Shown here: in pieces, positions 35,810 to 47,414 of the stretch
Layout of the letters: each line of letters opens with the position of its first letter
How positions within the stretch are numbered: the first letter of the stretch is position 1
Assembly: GCA_950295325.1 (NCBI GenBank)
Contig: OX485808.1
Location: 37,096,527-37,160,526 of the forward strand
Length of the DNA stretch: 64,000 nt
DNA from: Polytrichum commune
Lineage: Eukaryota; Streptophyta; Polytrichopsida; Polytrichales; Polytrichaceae
Reading direction: 5' to 3'
Notes under the pieces: generated by a model
Told to the model about the DNA's origin: nothing
What the model saw: the letters and a program-made list of their open reading frames with translations, nothing else
The model's database searches: none
Translations under genes and position numbers: made by a program

Positions 35810-37520
35810 TAAAGCCTATATGTAATCCCGAAACGGGCATTACAAGAATTGAAAAGCCCTTGAGGAATACGAAATCCTTTTCAAAGGTGAACACCTTGAC
35901 CGGGCAGTGCGGGCACAGACAAGCCGACCGACACCTATCTCCCCCAAGGACAAGCCCTAGGTTCGCATATGGTTGGTTGGAAATATCCGGTTCACCCAAA
36001 TGCCCCCCCGCTCCCCACTTAGGATTCGGTGGATCATAGGTGGTAGGATGCACCATAACTCAAGTGCTAAGAAGGTCACCCATCCGAGTACTCTTCTAGC
36101 CTTAGGCAGCTTAACCTTGGAGTTCCCACGAGGATGATCTAGTTCCCCACCTCCATTAGAGTAAGGGTTAAATTTTAACTTGCATTGCATCCCACGAGAG
36201 GAAGGTGCGGTTCTCACTATCCCAAATATGATCAACACAATGGAACCCCTTGTAGTAAAGTTCATCTACCCTAGCATAAGGGACTCCATTATCAATGAAT
36301 TCAACCTCTGATGACAACCAAATGTTTGAGTGAAGCAATTCCACGAGGGTTTAGGGGGAGGGGGGTTTGATAAGTGCCTTCAACCGTAGTTTTCCATGCT
36401 TTACTAATGTGACCCCAAGCCTTGGATCCAAAGAATCCTTGGTGTTGCTTAATGATAAACATGTCAAAGCTAATCCCCCAACTTCTTCCTCTTTGTGGGC
36501 TAAACCTTAACACATGTATTAAAATTGAGTCATGTATTAAAATCCCTTTAACTTTCATTAAATTATAAGCACCTAGAGAATAAGCATCCTACATAGTATA
36601 AAACACGCCTAGGACCTTATACTCCCAAGAGTTGAATTCAAAATAGTCCATACGGTATTCACATGAGTGTACAATAGCCCCCGGGGAGGGCTCACTTTCT
36701 GTTTATCACTATCATCTCTATACCAATTTTTTAGGTGAGTCCAAAGATAGGGTCCCGTGTTTTGTTGGGAGATAAGAAATCAAGTCTTCTTAAACAAAAA
36801 AGAGTCTCCAAAAATAATGTGAGAATTTATTTCTATAATATCATTTAATATATGGAATAATCACATGTAACACCCCCCCCCACCCAAATAAACCCTTCGG
36901 ATGCATATGGTTGTCAAAACATACAAAGAGTGAGTCATTCACTTGTCACAATGAATGCAACAAGAACAAATCCACAACTAAACAAAAGAGGCCCTCATGT
37001 CTTTATGTCAATTTTTTAAATATTAAAAGGAAACACTAATTTTGGTGATAAAGGGAGTTGGAAGGTACAATCTCACATGGGTCTTGAAACCGACATTGGA
37101 ATTGAAAGGTTGTCCTTTAAACTTGTCATAGTTATCCTCAAGCCATCCCACATGTGAGCATTCTTACATTCAAGGTACGTTGTCATATGAGTTACATCAA
37201 TCGCCTTTGTCATAGCCTTTGACGCCTTCCACAAGCTATGCTCTTTCAATAATTTAGATAAGGTCGGTTGTTATCACCTAAAGGTGTTTAAGTATGTCAC
37301 ACTATAAGTATGATAAAGGTATTTATCGCCATACATAGTAGAATTGAAGCATCACTATAATTTCCACTTTGTTGTATACATCATATAACACTATATTCGT
37401 TAAATTGAGACTTTTTGGGCATTTTGAGACATTCACATAAATAAGAACAAGGATAAATGGAACACATATTGGAGAAAGTTGTAAGATGCGAACACTTTGT
37501 GTCGGGTATTTAGAACAAGA
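35810..37520. other. No gene; includes dispersed segment D
   Basis: 37080-37290 is related to 62340-62575 (CCGACATTGGAA, GAAAGGTTGTCCTTTA, TTTGTCATAG, TTCCACAAGCTA, AAGGTCGGT). C-runs lie near 36005 and 36872. No coding sequence is supported. Confidence 0.5.
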
Positions 37521-37534
37521 ACCCCATTAATAAC

Positions 37535-37800
37535 TCATATTTGGGATTGTTTAGGATGAGCAATCCAAACCTTAGGCCAAATTGAAGGGGAAATCTTAAA
37601 ACATTCATATTATCGCACACAAAATATGAGATCTTGTATGAATATGTTTTAGGTAGGGCACTCCAAACCCTTAGACCATATTGAAGGGGAACTATGTGAA
37701 CCAATATAATATAACATACAAAATATTCCAAACTCATATTTGTGATGGTTTAGTTAGGGCAATCCAAACCTTGGACCATATTGAAGGGGAAATCATGTGA
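37535..37800. repeat. Three tandem about 100-bp repeats carrying decayed palindromes
   Basis: Each unit has a GTTTAGG...CAATCCAAACC-like core followed by TT(A)GGACCATATTGAAGGGG. Cores start near 37550, 37648 and 37750. The cores align with the palindrome family of 40-51 kb after a few transitions, suggesting older copies. Confidence 0.6.
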
Positions 37801-37934
37801 CACTTATATTATTGCAAAAAAAACATACAAAGTATGGCATGTAAAATGCATAGCATGCTAACACCACACATACATTGGATAGTGCGACCCAAAATGATGT
37901 TGCCTATGGCCCAAAACCCTACGCCTACTATGGC

Positions 37935-38758
37935 CTATCTAGCCTCGGAGATTGCCTCTTTTTCTTTTGCTTTTTTTTCTTTTGCCTCGTTTTCTTTTGC
38001 TGCGGCTTCTTTTGCTCGCATTGCTTCAACATTCCTGAAAATCTCCGCCCCGCGACTATAGCCATTCTTGGGGTGACCGCCATCCATAAGACATTTTGGA
38101 GTCCGTCGGCCGCCCGAAATATACGTCGAAGAATTCGAATACGATGAAGTGGATTGTCTCGCATTTCTGGTCATGGCGTACATACGCTCGAACTCGATGG
38201 ACGCACTAGACCGCATAGGTTTACGGGTGGGAGCAACCTGCAACGCGTCATTGCAAGACCACATGTGTTAGTTTAGGGAGGAAGACCCAAACGTGTCACA
38301 CGATCATTTTTTAAGTGCAAAATGATTGTAATGCGCGGTTAACCATGTTTTAGAGAGGGGGGGGGGTTCACCTTGTCACCGGGGGCGTTCCCATCGGAGT
38401 TGGCAAGGAGGGGCAAGGCGTCCCGCAAAGGAATAGGAAGGGTTCCACTCTTCGTTGGCCGTGCGTCCATCCGCAGCCGCCGTTGAGGTGTAATACTTCC
38501 GCCGGGCCGAGAGGGGGATGTCCGGACGCATTTGCGATTTATGCCCTTGAGCGGCGACGGGGACGGAGATCGCCGTAAGATTTGCTTGGGTGGGGGGCTA
38601 TCGACGACGCCGGCGTCAATAGGCTCCTTGGAGTAGTCAATGGTTGACGCGGCGTTGTAAACGGTCTCGTAGAAGAAGCTCCCCAACTCTGACTCGCTGA
38701 CGATGTCAATCGAGGGCTCCAAACGTTGGCGCAAAAAAGGAAACGAAACAAAACCCAA
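37935..38758 (-). CDS. Small Ser/Pro-rich protein with C-terminal coiled coil, uncharacterised
   Basis: I do not recognise this gene. Exon a is about 38758-38372 and exon b is 38237-37935. The 134-nt intron has GTGAAC / GCGTTGCAG borders and joins phase 0 to phase 0 (NAPGDK joined to VAPTRK). The first part contains an ESELGSFFYETVYNA segment and Ser/Pro/Arg-rich low complexity (LRRSPSPSPLK). Exon b ends in a Lys/Glu/Ala-rich helix beginning at GAEIFRNVEAMRAKE and stops with TAG. The frame at 38758 has no ATG, so the true start lies in an upstream exon or the gene is joined to the FCP1-like gene 115 bp upstream, with the same strand. A decayed homologue of exon b lies at 59735-59865, so the family is multicopy. 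Function unknown. Confidence 0.55.
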
Positions 38759-38831
38759 AGGAAGAGGGTTTGCTAGTGCGCGTGAAAATCAAGATACATA
38801 TGAAGCATATATTACACAAAGTGGGCGGGCG

Positions 38832-38834
<3 letters not shown>

Positions 38835-38864
<30 letters not shown>
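38835..38864. repeat. (AC)n microsatellite
   Basis: About 15 AC units just downstream of the stop of the FCP1-like gene. Confidence 0.9.
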
Positions 38865-38868
<4 letters not shown>

Positions 38869-38872
38869 TGCC

Positions 38873-39622
38873 TCAAATGAGCTTGTTAAATTTCGCGTGA
38901 GAGAACAACTCTCTGTACAAATGGTCTCGTGGATCCAAGTATCTCTCGCCTATCGGATTATTCCTAACAAAATTGTTTACAGGTAGTCCGCTTCCCCTGA
39001 GCGCCTGGAGGTATTTACTAAGGTCTAACAAAAATCGGTCCTGGACCTTCTCGACCGTCCACGTAGGGCAAACTATTAAGTTGGCCGTCGGGTTCAACAT
39101 GTTCTTTGCGGCGCTGTCGTCCACCATGAGCGTGTTCTCCCGGGTGGGACGGACGTCGTAGGGGACACCTATCAATGACGGACACTGGTCCCAAAAAATG
39201 GGCTTCAAGACCTTGAGGTATTGGGGGGAAGCGGGGTTGTTTGGTTTTTTGACGGCTTTGCCGTCCGGTGTGTACAATATTCTACAGGCTTCCTGTGCTA
39301 GGACCATGCAGGGGGGCTCGATGCCCTTGAAGATGAACTCCACGACTGCATTGGTGTTCTCGGCCTTCATGGAGCTCCACACGACCACCCACCATCGTTG
39401 TTGGGTGATCTGGAGGAAGGTCCGAAGCCACGGGCGGAGGTGAACTAGCTTGCTCTTTATGAACGTGGGCGGCCCGTCGTAATTCGCGTCCTCGGGCTTG
39501 CAAAAGGGCACCGTGGGGGTCCTCGGGCAATGAACGCATTGGACGAGGACCCCGTTGAGGTCTAACACCAGGAACCGGGTCTTAGGCGGCAAAGGTGGAA
39601 CGGGTAAAATGGGGGGGACCAT
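38873..39622 (-). CDS. FCP1/SCP-like HAD phosphatase, plant DLNG class
   Basis: The predicted protein of 249 aa belongs to the FCP1-homology branch of the HAD superfamily (NLI-interacting-factor-like phosphatases). Motif I is DLNGVLV at 21-27. The first Asp (D21) is present, but the usual second Asp is Asn (N23), as in the plant class with DLNGLL. LRPWLRTFL, motif II VVWSS (80-84), a lysine around KVLKP (137-140) and motif IV LMVDDSAAKN (165-174, D168-D169) follow in normal order. The C-terminus continues to LFSHAKFNKLI and stops. An in-frame extension to an acceptor at 39686-39688 (21 more codons) suggests an upstream exon I cannot place. In canonical enzymes the second Asp is a general acid/base, so the N23 form may be weakly active or substrate-binding only. 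Neighbouring genes on both sides are leftward. Confidence 0.75.
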   Translation of the reverse strand: MVPPILPVPPLPPKTRFLVLDLNGVLVQCVHCPRTPTVPFCKPEDANYDGPPTFIKSKLVHLRPWLRTFLQITQQRWWVVVWSSMKAENTNAVVEFIFKGIEPPCMVLAQEACRILYTPDGKAVKKPNNPASPQYLKVLKPIFWDQCPSLIGVPYDVRPTRENTLMVDDSAAKNMLNPTANLIVCPTWTVEKVQDRFLLDLSKYLQALRGSGLPVNNFVRNNPIGERYLDPRDHLYRELFSHAKFNKLI

Positions 39623-39689
39623 CGCGCTACCTTCCTCGCTTCTTGGAGAGGCCCGGCGGGGAGCCGCGACGCTATGCTCCGATCCCTGT

Positions 39690-40155
39690 GGAGACGAGCG
39701 ACATAAGGCGGGGGAAGACTATGTCATGCTATGTCCACTTAAAGTGAATACAATATTTTCTGTGAAAAATACAAGAACCACTATGCATAGGCGGCCATAC
39801 AAATGCAAGAGGGAAAAATATACATTTGAACACGAAAACAAACATAAGGGCACAAAATAATAATTTTATTGTTTGCAATGCTCTATGTACAAAATGCCTA
39901 GGGGTGCGAAGCCGCGTTGAACGATCCGTTCAAACTATCCTAATTCAACATCTACAAAATTGTGTGCACGCCTCCAAGTTCGAGTAAAATCGTGGGACGG
40001 GCGACGTTAGTGATCGTCGCGGGGGGGGGGGGCTGAAGGGATGCGAGAGCGGATGGACGGGGTGGGGGCAGTTCCTCCTAGCTAGGGGGGACACGACCAC
40101 GGCAACAAGACAATAGACCAGGAGTTTGGGTCGAGCGACCCAAACTGAGGAGGTC
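39690..40155. other. Spacer between two leftward genes
   Basis: G-rich DNA with a 12-G run at 40021-40032 and one perfect palindrome at 40124-40145. It may hold an upstream exon of the FCP1-like gene. Confidence 0.4.
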
Positions 40156-40541
40156 TCAGTGTATTACCTCTCCCTGGTCATGCCTGGACGCCATGGAAGC
40201 CTCCACCGCCTCCGCTTGTCGTTCTCTCTTGCCACCGCCTTCTCCGACGATGTCAGCACCCCTCTCCTGCAAGCGCTCAGTGTCAGGACCTTCTCCTAAC
40301 CCAACCTCCGCATGTGCATCATGCATAGGTTCATCGATTGGGATAGGAGTAGAGGTATCACCAGGCCCTCGAGGACCTTCAACATCAGGCATGGGTGTGT
40401 CTCTTTCAGACCCATGCTGGTCCATTGAAGACTGAGCGGTAACGGGGTTTGGGTCGGCCGACCCAAACTCTCGTGCATCATGAGATTGGCCTTGTTGCAC
40501 TGTAAGGGGGGGGGGGGCGGGTTTGGGTCGGACGACCCAAA
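40124..40541. repeat. Three palindromes, two of them within coding sequence
   Basis: Palindromes start at 40124, 40447 and 40520, with central tetranucleotides GAGC, GGCC and GGAC between GTTTGGGTC and GACCCAAAC. The last two are read in the uncharacterised gene as FGSADPN and FGSSDPN. Confidence 0.9.
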
Positions 40542-43500
40542 CATGTGGGGGTCGTCCTGCTGATGGGGCAGGGGGATCACCAGGGGCGGCCGAAGTGGTG
40601 GGGGGGTCACAGGTCTAGAAGACCCGGGAAGACGCCATATATTGGGGTCATCCGCTTGTTGAACCGGCGGATACGGACGGACGTGGGGGGGAACCATGTG
40701 CTGAAAGCTGAAGGAGGATTGCGGCACGGGCTGCGGAGGAATGTTCTGGGGAGGGAAGCCGGGGGGCAAGTGTGGAAATGAGCCCGGGGGAGCCACCACC
40801 AAACCCTGCGCCCACATGCCTCGAATCACTTGCGTGATCAAGTCCGCACTAGTTGGAGGTTGCGCCAATGCCCGCAGTCGCTCTTGCTCCAATAAGAGAG
40901 CCCTTAGTTCTGCCACTTCGTTCCGCACTGAGGGTTCTTCAGCAGCGGCCTTTTGCAAGCGGACGCGTTGTTCTTCGTCCCTTAACATCTTCTCGTTGGC
41001 TTCTTGCACGGTGAGGACTTCCGGCTTCACCTTCACCATCCCTGCGAAGGCACCTGGAGAGGGAGGGTCCGACCTGAGCCGTTTCGCGAGCTCCATGTCG
41101 TCCTCGTCTTCGCTGCTAATGGCAATTGTCTCCTCGATGGCATAGTCGCCATAGAGTTTCTTGCCTTTTAGTTTCCTCCTCTCCCTGAACGCGGCAGTCG
41201 CATCCCTGGAGTACATGTCGCGGGCATCATCAACCGTCAGGACGGGCACCAACTTACTTTGTGGAGTTGCTACCCGCATTGCCTTCTTTCGTTGAGGGGC
41301 TTCAGATTCCTGAGTGAAGCCTGTTCCCCCTTCTTCGACCTCGCCCTCCACTTTAGCCTCTTCTTCCTCCTCTTCCACCTCCTCATCCTCCTCCTCCTCC
41401 TCCCCCTCCTCGTCACGCGGTCGCCGAGAGGATGTGCCTGGATGCACTTGGACCAGAGGCTCTGGTACAGCAACTGGAACCCTTATGGCCAACTCTTCAG
41501 GGTTGACACGCCTCGCCTTATCCAGCGGGCTCTCACCCCCTTCAACAGTCTCCTCGGCGTAGCTCCCAGGGATCCAGTCTAGTATATCCATCTTCTTCGC
41601 CAATGATTTTTGGGCCTTGTAGAATTGGATGTCATTAAGGTCTACATAGCTGTACACGTTCAGCCCTAGCATCTGCAGAAATCCCACCGGATGTTATTAT
41701 ATGGCATAACATGTGATTCCACCGAAAAGGGGAAGTACATACAAGACCTAATATCAATTGCAAAGGTTATAGTTTGGGTCGAGCGACCCAAACTAGCATC
41801 AGTGTTAGTTTGGGTCGAGCGACCCAAACTAGCATCGGTGTTAGTTTGGGTCGCTCGACCCAAACTATGAAAACAATTATGGTAAGGAGTTATGACCGCC
41901 GGTGCAACAATGTAGTGAGACTTAGACACCGCATACTCAGGCTGCAATTTCCTCACAATTTCATACACCTGCTCTGCTCTCCTATCCTCTACTATCCACA
42001 GCCACATATCGACCTCCCTAAGCTTAGGGCTTGCATACTCCACGAACTTCGACATGAAGGGCTCGTAGAAGGGTGTACCCATTGTGCCCTCAAACGTACT
42101 CCCAGGAATGCTCCGGAAGTCTATTATACCAAAGGGGAACCGGTCCGCTGCTCTTACTCGTATTTCTTTCCTGGAATCAAGGTCGGGCCATCCCTGGATT
42201 TTAATAGGGTCAAAAGCGACAAGGTTGAAATGCGCATCCCCCTCAAAACTTACAATCTTCTTCTCCTTTATAAAGTTTGAGAAGGCACGCGTCGAGTGTT
42301 CTGGAAGAGCCAGGTTCTTCCCACCCTTCACCAGTTTTGACTTTAGGAAGTCTTATCCTGCCTCCCTGATCAGAGCTGCCATGGATGCACTGGTGAAGTT
42401 GTATTCAGCCTTGAACGCTCTCCAGTTCACCTCGTTCACCTCGTTCACCTCGTCATCGACAAAAATGTTCTTTTCCGGGATTAGCTTCTGCAGCTCCTGG
42501 ACGATCGTTGTTTTCTTCTTCCTATTCTCCGCCCATTCCTTCATTGTGTAGCATGAAGGAACAAAGGATTTCGGCTTGGTGAAGATTATTTTGGGGTACA
42601 CCCAAAATCTCTTAGGGGTCGGGTTGTTGTGCAAGATGTGCGTTGCCGCCTTCCCCATTTCCGCCTCCGAAAGACCCTGCAGACTTCTAAAGAATTCTCT
42701 CATGAGAGGCTTCATCGCCTTGAATCGAGAGGACGAGTTGAAGAGGTTGCATGTGTCAGGATCCATGAGATCCCCTGTCTCGTGTTTCTCAAACACTGTC
42801 TTCCACTTCTGCCAAACCATGTCGGATGATGTAATCAAGTAGATCTCTCCTCTTAGCTCATTGTACTTCTTTTGCTTGTGACTTGAATTGTCAATTGAGG
42901 AGAACTTGTTTATCATTTGGTATTTGAAAAGCTGCACAAGAGCATAGAATGCGTGTTAATTCTCAATATGTTGTTTCCAAACAAAGAAGAAAAATGATGA
43001 ACAACAAACTGCGTAGACAAACACAAACTAAAACACAAGGTTTGGGTCGAGCGACCCAAACTGTATGAAGAAACACAAGGTTTGGGTCGAGCGATCCAAA
43101 CTGTATGAAGAAACGCAAGGTTTGGGTCGAGCGACCCAAACTGTATGAAGAAACGCAAAGTTTGGGTCGAGCGACCCAAACTGTATGAAGAAACCCAAAG
43201 TTTGGGTCGAGCGACCCAAACTGTATGAAGAAACGCAAAGTTTGGGTCGAGCGACCCAAACTGTATGAAGAAACCCAAAGTTTGGGTCGAGCGACCCAAA
43301 CTCTATTTGAGAAACAATGCTCACCTCCCACTTTGGATTCTTATCTTTTGCATTCTCCCTTTCCTTGGGAGGCCGGCCGTAGAACTCCCACACATCCCGC
43401 GATGCCATGATGTTCCTAATCCAAGAAGCTTGATATGCCCGCTTCTTGTTATTCATGTTGAAATAGCGGGAGATATCGCTCAGCCGGGTTTCGTCGTCCG

Positions 43501-44653
43501 ACCACACGACCAATGCCTTCCATACCTTCAATTTTTCCTTTAGACCATTAGGATCATTCCACTCCGTCATCAGTTGAAGTTTCTTTGAAGCTTCAACACT
43601 GTGCTGACCGTCAATCAGCCAAAAATCGCCTTTCTCTATAGAAGGCCACATATCCGGTGTAGGCATTCTTTTGTGTCCCTGAGGCATGACAACAATAGTC
43701 TGCCTATCATGTTTAAACTGGTCGCTCACCATCTGGGCGATTAACCAATCAACATACGCATCTTCCTTTGCCCGAACGCACTTCTCTGGTGGCGCTAGGT
43801 GGCATTGTGCGATGTTGACATCAAACTTGAATTCTCTGCCCATGAAAAAACAATGTAAACACTTGGTGTCGAAATTGTTGAGTATTTTCTGGATCTCCGA
43901 TGGCTCCACTCCTTCCCCGGGCTTGGACATACGTAGCTCCGGTGAAACAGGCTTATCTGTCATGGCAGATACTGACTCTCTCGGCCTCTTAGATGGTGTC
44001 GTCTGCCGGCTTTGTGATGGCGTCGGTGTTTCACTATCAGCAGGAGTTGCCGTAGGTGTTGTTCTCCTCGAGTCAGCTGGAACCGGTCGGGGCTTCCTCA
44101 TTGTTTGAGGTCTTGACGACCCTGCGCCCTCTTCAACAGTCGCCTTGCGCCTCACAGCTTGTTGAGATTTTGACTTGCTTTGCTGGGTCTTGTTTATTGC
44201 GTTGATTGCCTGCTTAAGTTTAGTGAACCTGGTTGCAACCTTCGTGTTTGAAATGATCGCATCTATGAAGATTGTATCCGGTTTAACAATGTCTGGCTCA
44301 GCGCAGGATTCCTTCACGTATACCGGATCGAATGGCTCGGCTTGCTCATACATGAACATGTGCACATTTTCCAGAGAAGAGTTTTCCAGGATGACGTCAA
44401 CGTGCTCTCCTAGAGCATGAACTGATGCCACCTCCCATCCCGTCAAAGCATCCCATGTGTGTTGCTCCTCCGTGCCAACCTTCAAAACAAGGAGGATTTT
44501 GAATTGAGCTGCCTTTACTACAAGAAAGGACCATGCAATTACAATGTCTTCTTTTGCTACGTAGGATTGGTTTTTAGGAGTTTCGTGCTCCTGCCAGATC
44601 GCGTCTGGTGCCGGCTTGAACTATCGTTCTCCAGGTCTTTTCTTGGGGGGCAT
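40156..44653 (-). CDS. Large uncharacterised protein with DGQHS motif; interrupted frame
   Basis: I do not recognise a named family. Exon 1 (44653-43325, ATG directly after an acceptor-like TTGCAG) contains a Ser/Thr/Pro-rich linker, then a domain with CLHCFFMG, VVMPQGHKRMP, FWLIDGQHSVEAS (DGQHS at about 348-352) and RYFNMNNKKRAYQ. The DGQHS context resembles ParB/DGQHR-type domains, an inference only. Exon 2 starts at 42931 after GTGCAG and ends near 41900; exon 3 starts at 41672 after TTCTGCAG. Exon 3 encodes acidic (E/D)n, coiled-coil and Pro-rich segments. The introns hold 7 and 3 palindromes. Breaks: TAG at 44623-44621, TAA at 42355-42353 (both in otherwise open frame), and a 12-G run at 40506-40517 across which the coding frame shifts to reach a natural-looking tail ending at 40156. 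Likely a decaying or misassembled copy. Confidence 0.55.
41772..41865. repeat. Palindrome array, 36-bp period, three copies
   Basis: Palindromes start at 41772, 41808 and 41844, joined by TAGCATC.GTGTTA spacers, inside an intron or exon edge of the uncharacterised leftward gene. The third has the complementary centre GCTC. Confidence 0.92.
43040..43301. repeat. Palindrome array, exact 40-bp period, seven copies
   Basis: TTTGGG starts at 43041, 43081, 43121, 43161, 43201, 43241 and 43281. All have centre GAGC. The spacer is TGTATGAAGAAAC.CAA.G. One arm has a C-to-T change (43081 copy). The array fills the first intron of the uncharacterised leftward gene, just beyond its donor at 43324. Confidence 0.95.
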
Positions 44654-44669
44654 CTGCAAGTAGAAATAC

Positions 44670-45560
44670 ATATGTTAGTTTCGGTCGGGCGACCCAAATT
44701 CTTTCAAATCATATAGGCTTATGTCTGGGTTTAGTAACATTTATATATGGGGTTACTTTTCACAGGTTTGGGTCGAACAACCCAAACCTGTGCCTACAAT
44801 GGCTAATGAATAATATATTATTTGGCTACGAAAACCAATCTTTAAGTTCATGGATACAACAATCATCACGAGCTACTGTTCTAGTTGTGGGTCATTTCAT
44901 TATTGCTTGGGTGTTTGAGTTGTTGTTTATAAGTGTAAGTATTGTTCGTAAGCAGTAAAAATTTACGCAGAGTTTGGGTCGTTCAACCCAAACTTTGTAG
45001 CGGTATGGAATGATCGGCTATGGCCTTAGATCATACCCAAGATGATGATTACCTAAATTATGAATTACCATTTCATGCGCTGTTTGGGTCGAACGACCCA
45101 AACTCTGCAGATGGATTGGGTCGAGCGACCCAAAGCATGTGCTAGTTTGGGTCGAGCGACCCAAACTCTGCAGATGGATTGGGTCGATAGGGTTAGATAT
45201 TCACCCAAGATGATGATTAAATTAATTATAAATGAACATTTGATGCGGAGTTTGGCTAAACCCTAGACCCAAACAATGCTTATGGTTTGGGTCGAGCGAC
45301 CCAAACTCTGCAGATGGATTGGCGCCCACGACCCAAACCATCTTTAGAGTTTGGGTCGAACGACCCAAACCATCTTTAGAGTTTGGGTCGAATGACCCAA
45401 ACCATCTTTAGAGTTTGGGTCGAACGACCCAAACCATCTTTAGAGTTTGGGTCGAACGATCCAAACCAGCTGGAGAGTTTGGGTCGCTCTACCCAAACCA
45501 GCTGCAGAGTTTAGTGTTTTAGGGTTTCAAACTGAAGTTTGGGTCGTCTCTCGAAACACT
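44670..45560. repeat. Scattered palindromes and a 32-bp-period array
   Basis: Single copies occur near 44675, 44765, 44972, 45081, 45116, 45146 and 45285 with centres including GGGC, GAAC, GTTC and GAGC. From 45349 five copies follow at exact 32-bp spacing (45349, 45381, 45413, 45445, 45477) with spacer CATCTTTAGA. The block lies upstream of the leftward gene cluster. Confidence 0.9.
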
Positions 45561-46129
45561 TTTGATTCCAGAGACCTTTATAATGTGTTTACGCAGCATA
45601 TACAATGCTTATGCATTGTAGATGCTGCGAAACTCTAAAGAAATTGACACACATAAAGAAGTTGAAGAAATCACCTTGCTTTGCAAACTACACAACAAGC
45701 TGCTGTTGGAAGCAGTTCTAACAAGCTAGTCTTGGAAGCTGATTCTAGAAAGGATTGGATATCAGAAAACTAAGAACGCCTCACAAACATTCACTCTGAA
45801 TTGAAGAAGCTTTCACAAACATTCACTCAGAATTAAACAATCCCTCACAAACATTCATTCTGAATGTAACAAGTGTTTACAAACATGAACAAAAAAGCTA
45901 TCTGAAGGCCACACATGCACACTGATTTTCGAACAATCATTCTAATTCCGAAATCACTCTACACTCACACATGAATGTTTCTAAGACCAGGAAGAACTGA
46001 CACAACCACTTTGAAACAACACTCACACTCCAAAACAACAAAGACGTTCTGAAATGGCTAAAATGTATAGACTTTAATACAAAAACAAACCCTAAACTCA
46101 TACTACACTCAGAACTCGGTCAATGCGCA

Positions 46130-46505
46130 CTCAATGAACAACAAAATAGATCAAAAGAAGAGGAGGAGTGAAAGAGAGAATGAGATAATGATGAAGAGGG
46201 AAGGAGAGAGGGAATGCGAGTTCGACAAGGAGAGAGAGAATGCAAAGGAGGAGGCGGCGCTTTCAAGAGCGGCGGCGCCTCCAGAAAGTATGAGGAACGT
46301 ACAAAGGAGGAGGAGCTTGGAGCGGAGGAGAGAGAAGGAGAAAGTGCGGAGGGGAGAGTGAAAGGGGGAAGGTCACTCAAGGGCGGGACCCATTCGGGCC
46401 GGCGCCTTTCGTGTCCGTTCGGCTCATGGCCGCCACGTGTCACGGGGCGCTCCATGGCCCAAACGAATACACAATCTAAGCCATTGGAGAGCCCCAGGCC
46501 CATCG
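46130..46505 (-). promoter_or_regulatory. Promoter-like GC/purine-rich island, possibly for the leftward genes
   Basis: A GA-rich tract (46150-46250, on minus a CT-rich leader-like strand) is followed by GC-rich DNA with a G-box CACGTG at 46434-46439 and GGCCC motifs. It differs sharply from the AT-rich surroundings. The minus-strand ORF here is Ser/Pro low complexity without a domain, so I read it as a leader or promoter rather than a gene. Confidence 0.3.
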
Positions 46506-46516
46506 ACGGTCGATAG

Positions 46517-47406
46517 GCCTCGCAGGTGGGTATCCTTTAGCCACCTATCCCATACCATCCTTGAGGATACTAAAAAACCTTTATAGCCTAAGGTTTTTAA
46601 TTTAATGGTCCCCCGATGGATTTGCTAATATCAAATAATGAAACTGTATTGGTTTTGTAATTTTAGTAATCTACACATATGCATGAATCGAGAATGATAG
46701 ATACTAGACTAAGAGGAGTATTTAATAATTATATTGCAATCCTCGTAGGCAATTACATAATGGAATAATATAACTATGGTAACCATTTACACAATGAATG
46801 GTTTCGAGTTATATATTGTAATTATCTATGAAGGTTGTTGGTAAAGGACAATGCTATAGCCTACGATGGATCCGTTAACACATACCATTGAACTAAATCT
46901 AATTATACAAGTTTATGTAGTGTCATTCATTATAATATGGAATTATGCAATATTAAGTGTTGACAACTTAATATCATTGTTGTTTGCGAAAAGCAACAAA
47001 GATGTTGTTTGATTTATAGCATGATGGAACATTAACATACTTATTTACAAGTTTACATATTTATGAGATACAAATATATTGAAGCGGGTGTTTTTGCTGA
47101 AGAACCCAATTAAGAACTCATATGAAGATGGTTTAGGTAGGACGACCCAAACATTAGACAATGTTGTTGTTGTTCATATATTTAGTTGAGACAAGATAAA
47201 GTCTACAAATATTGAATATAGTGATAGTAAATGAGAGAAGCACCATGTATACAAATATGAAGCTATCAAATACTAATATGTGGAGTTCAACATTATATGA
47301 AGCCATTTAAGCAATCACTTTGTTGTTGGATGATCCCTCCACATATATTAAACAACATATCTTATTAGGAAATGAGGCACAAATTACAGTAGATGGTGTT
47401 CTATAT
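46517..47406. other. Intergenic, AT-rich, no gene seen
   Basis: Contains one partly decayed palindrome at about 47129-47150 (GTTTAGG..GACGACCCAAAC). No coding sequence. Confidence 0.45.
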
Positions 47407-47414
47407 GGAAGCCA

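Noticed and set aside
46120-46516. 100-127 codon ORFs on both strands
   Set aside because: Both are low-complexity translations (Ser/Pro on minus, Glu/Arg on plus) of a GA-rich, GC-rich island; more likely a leader or promoter.
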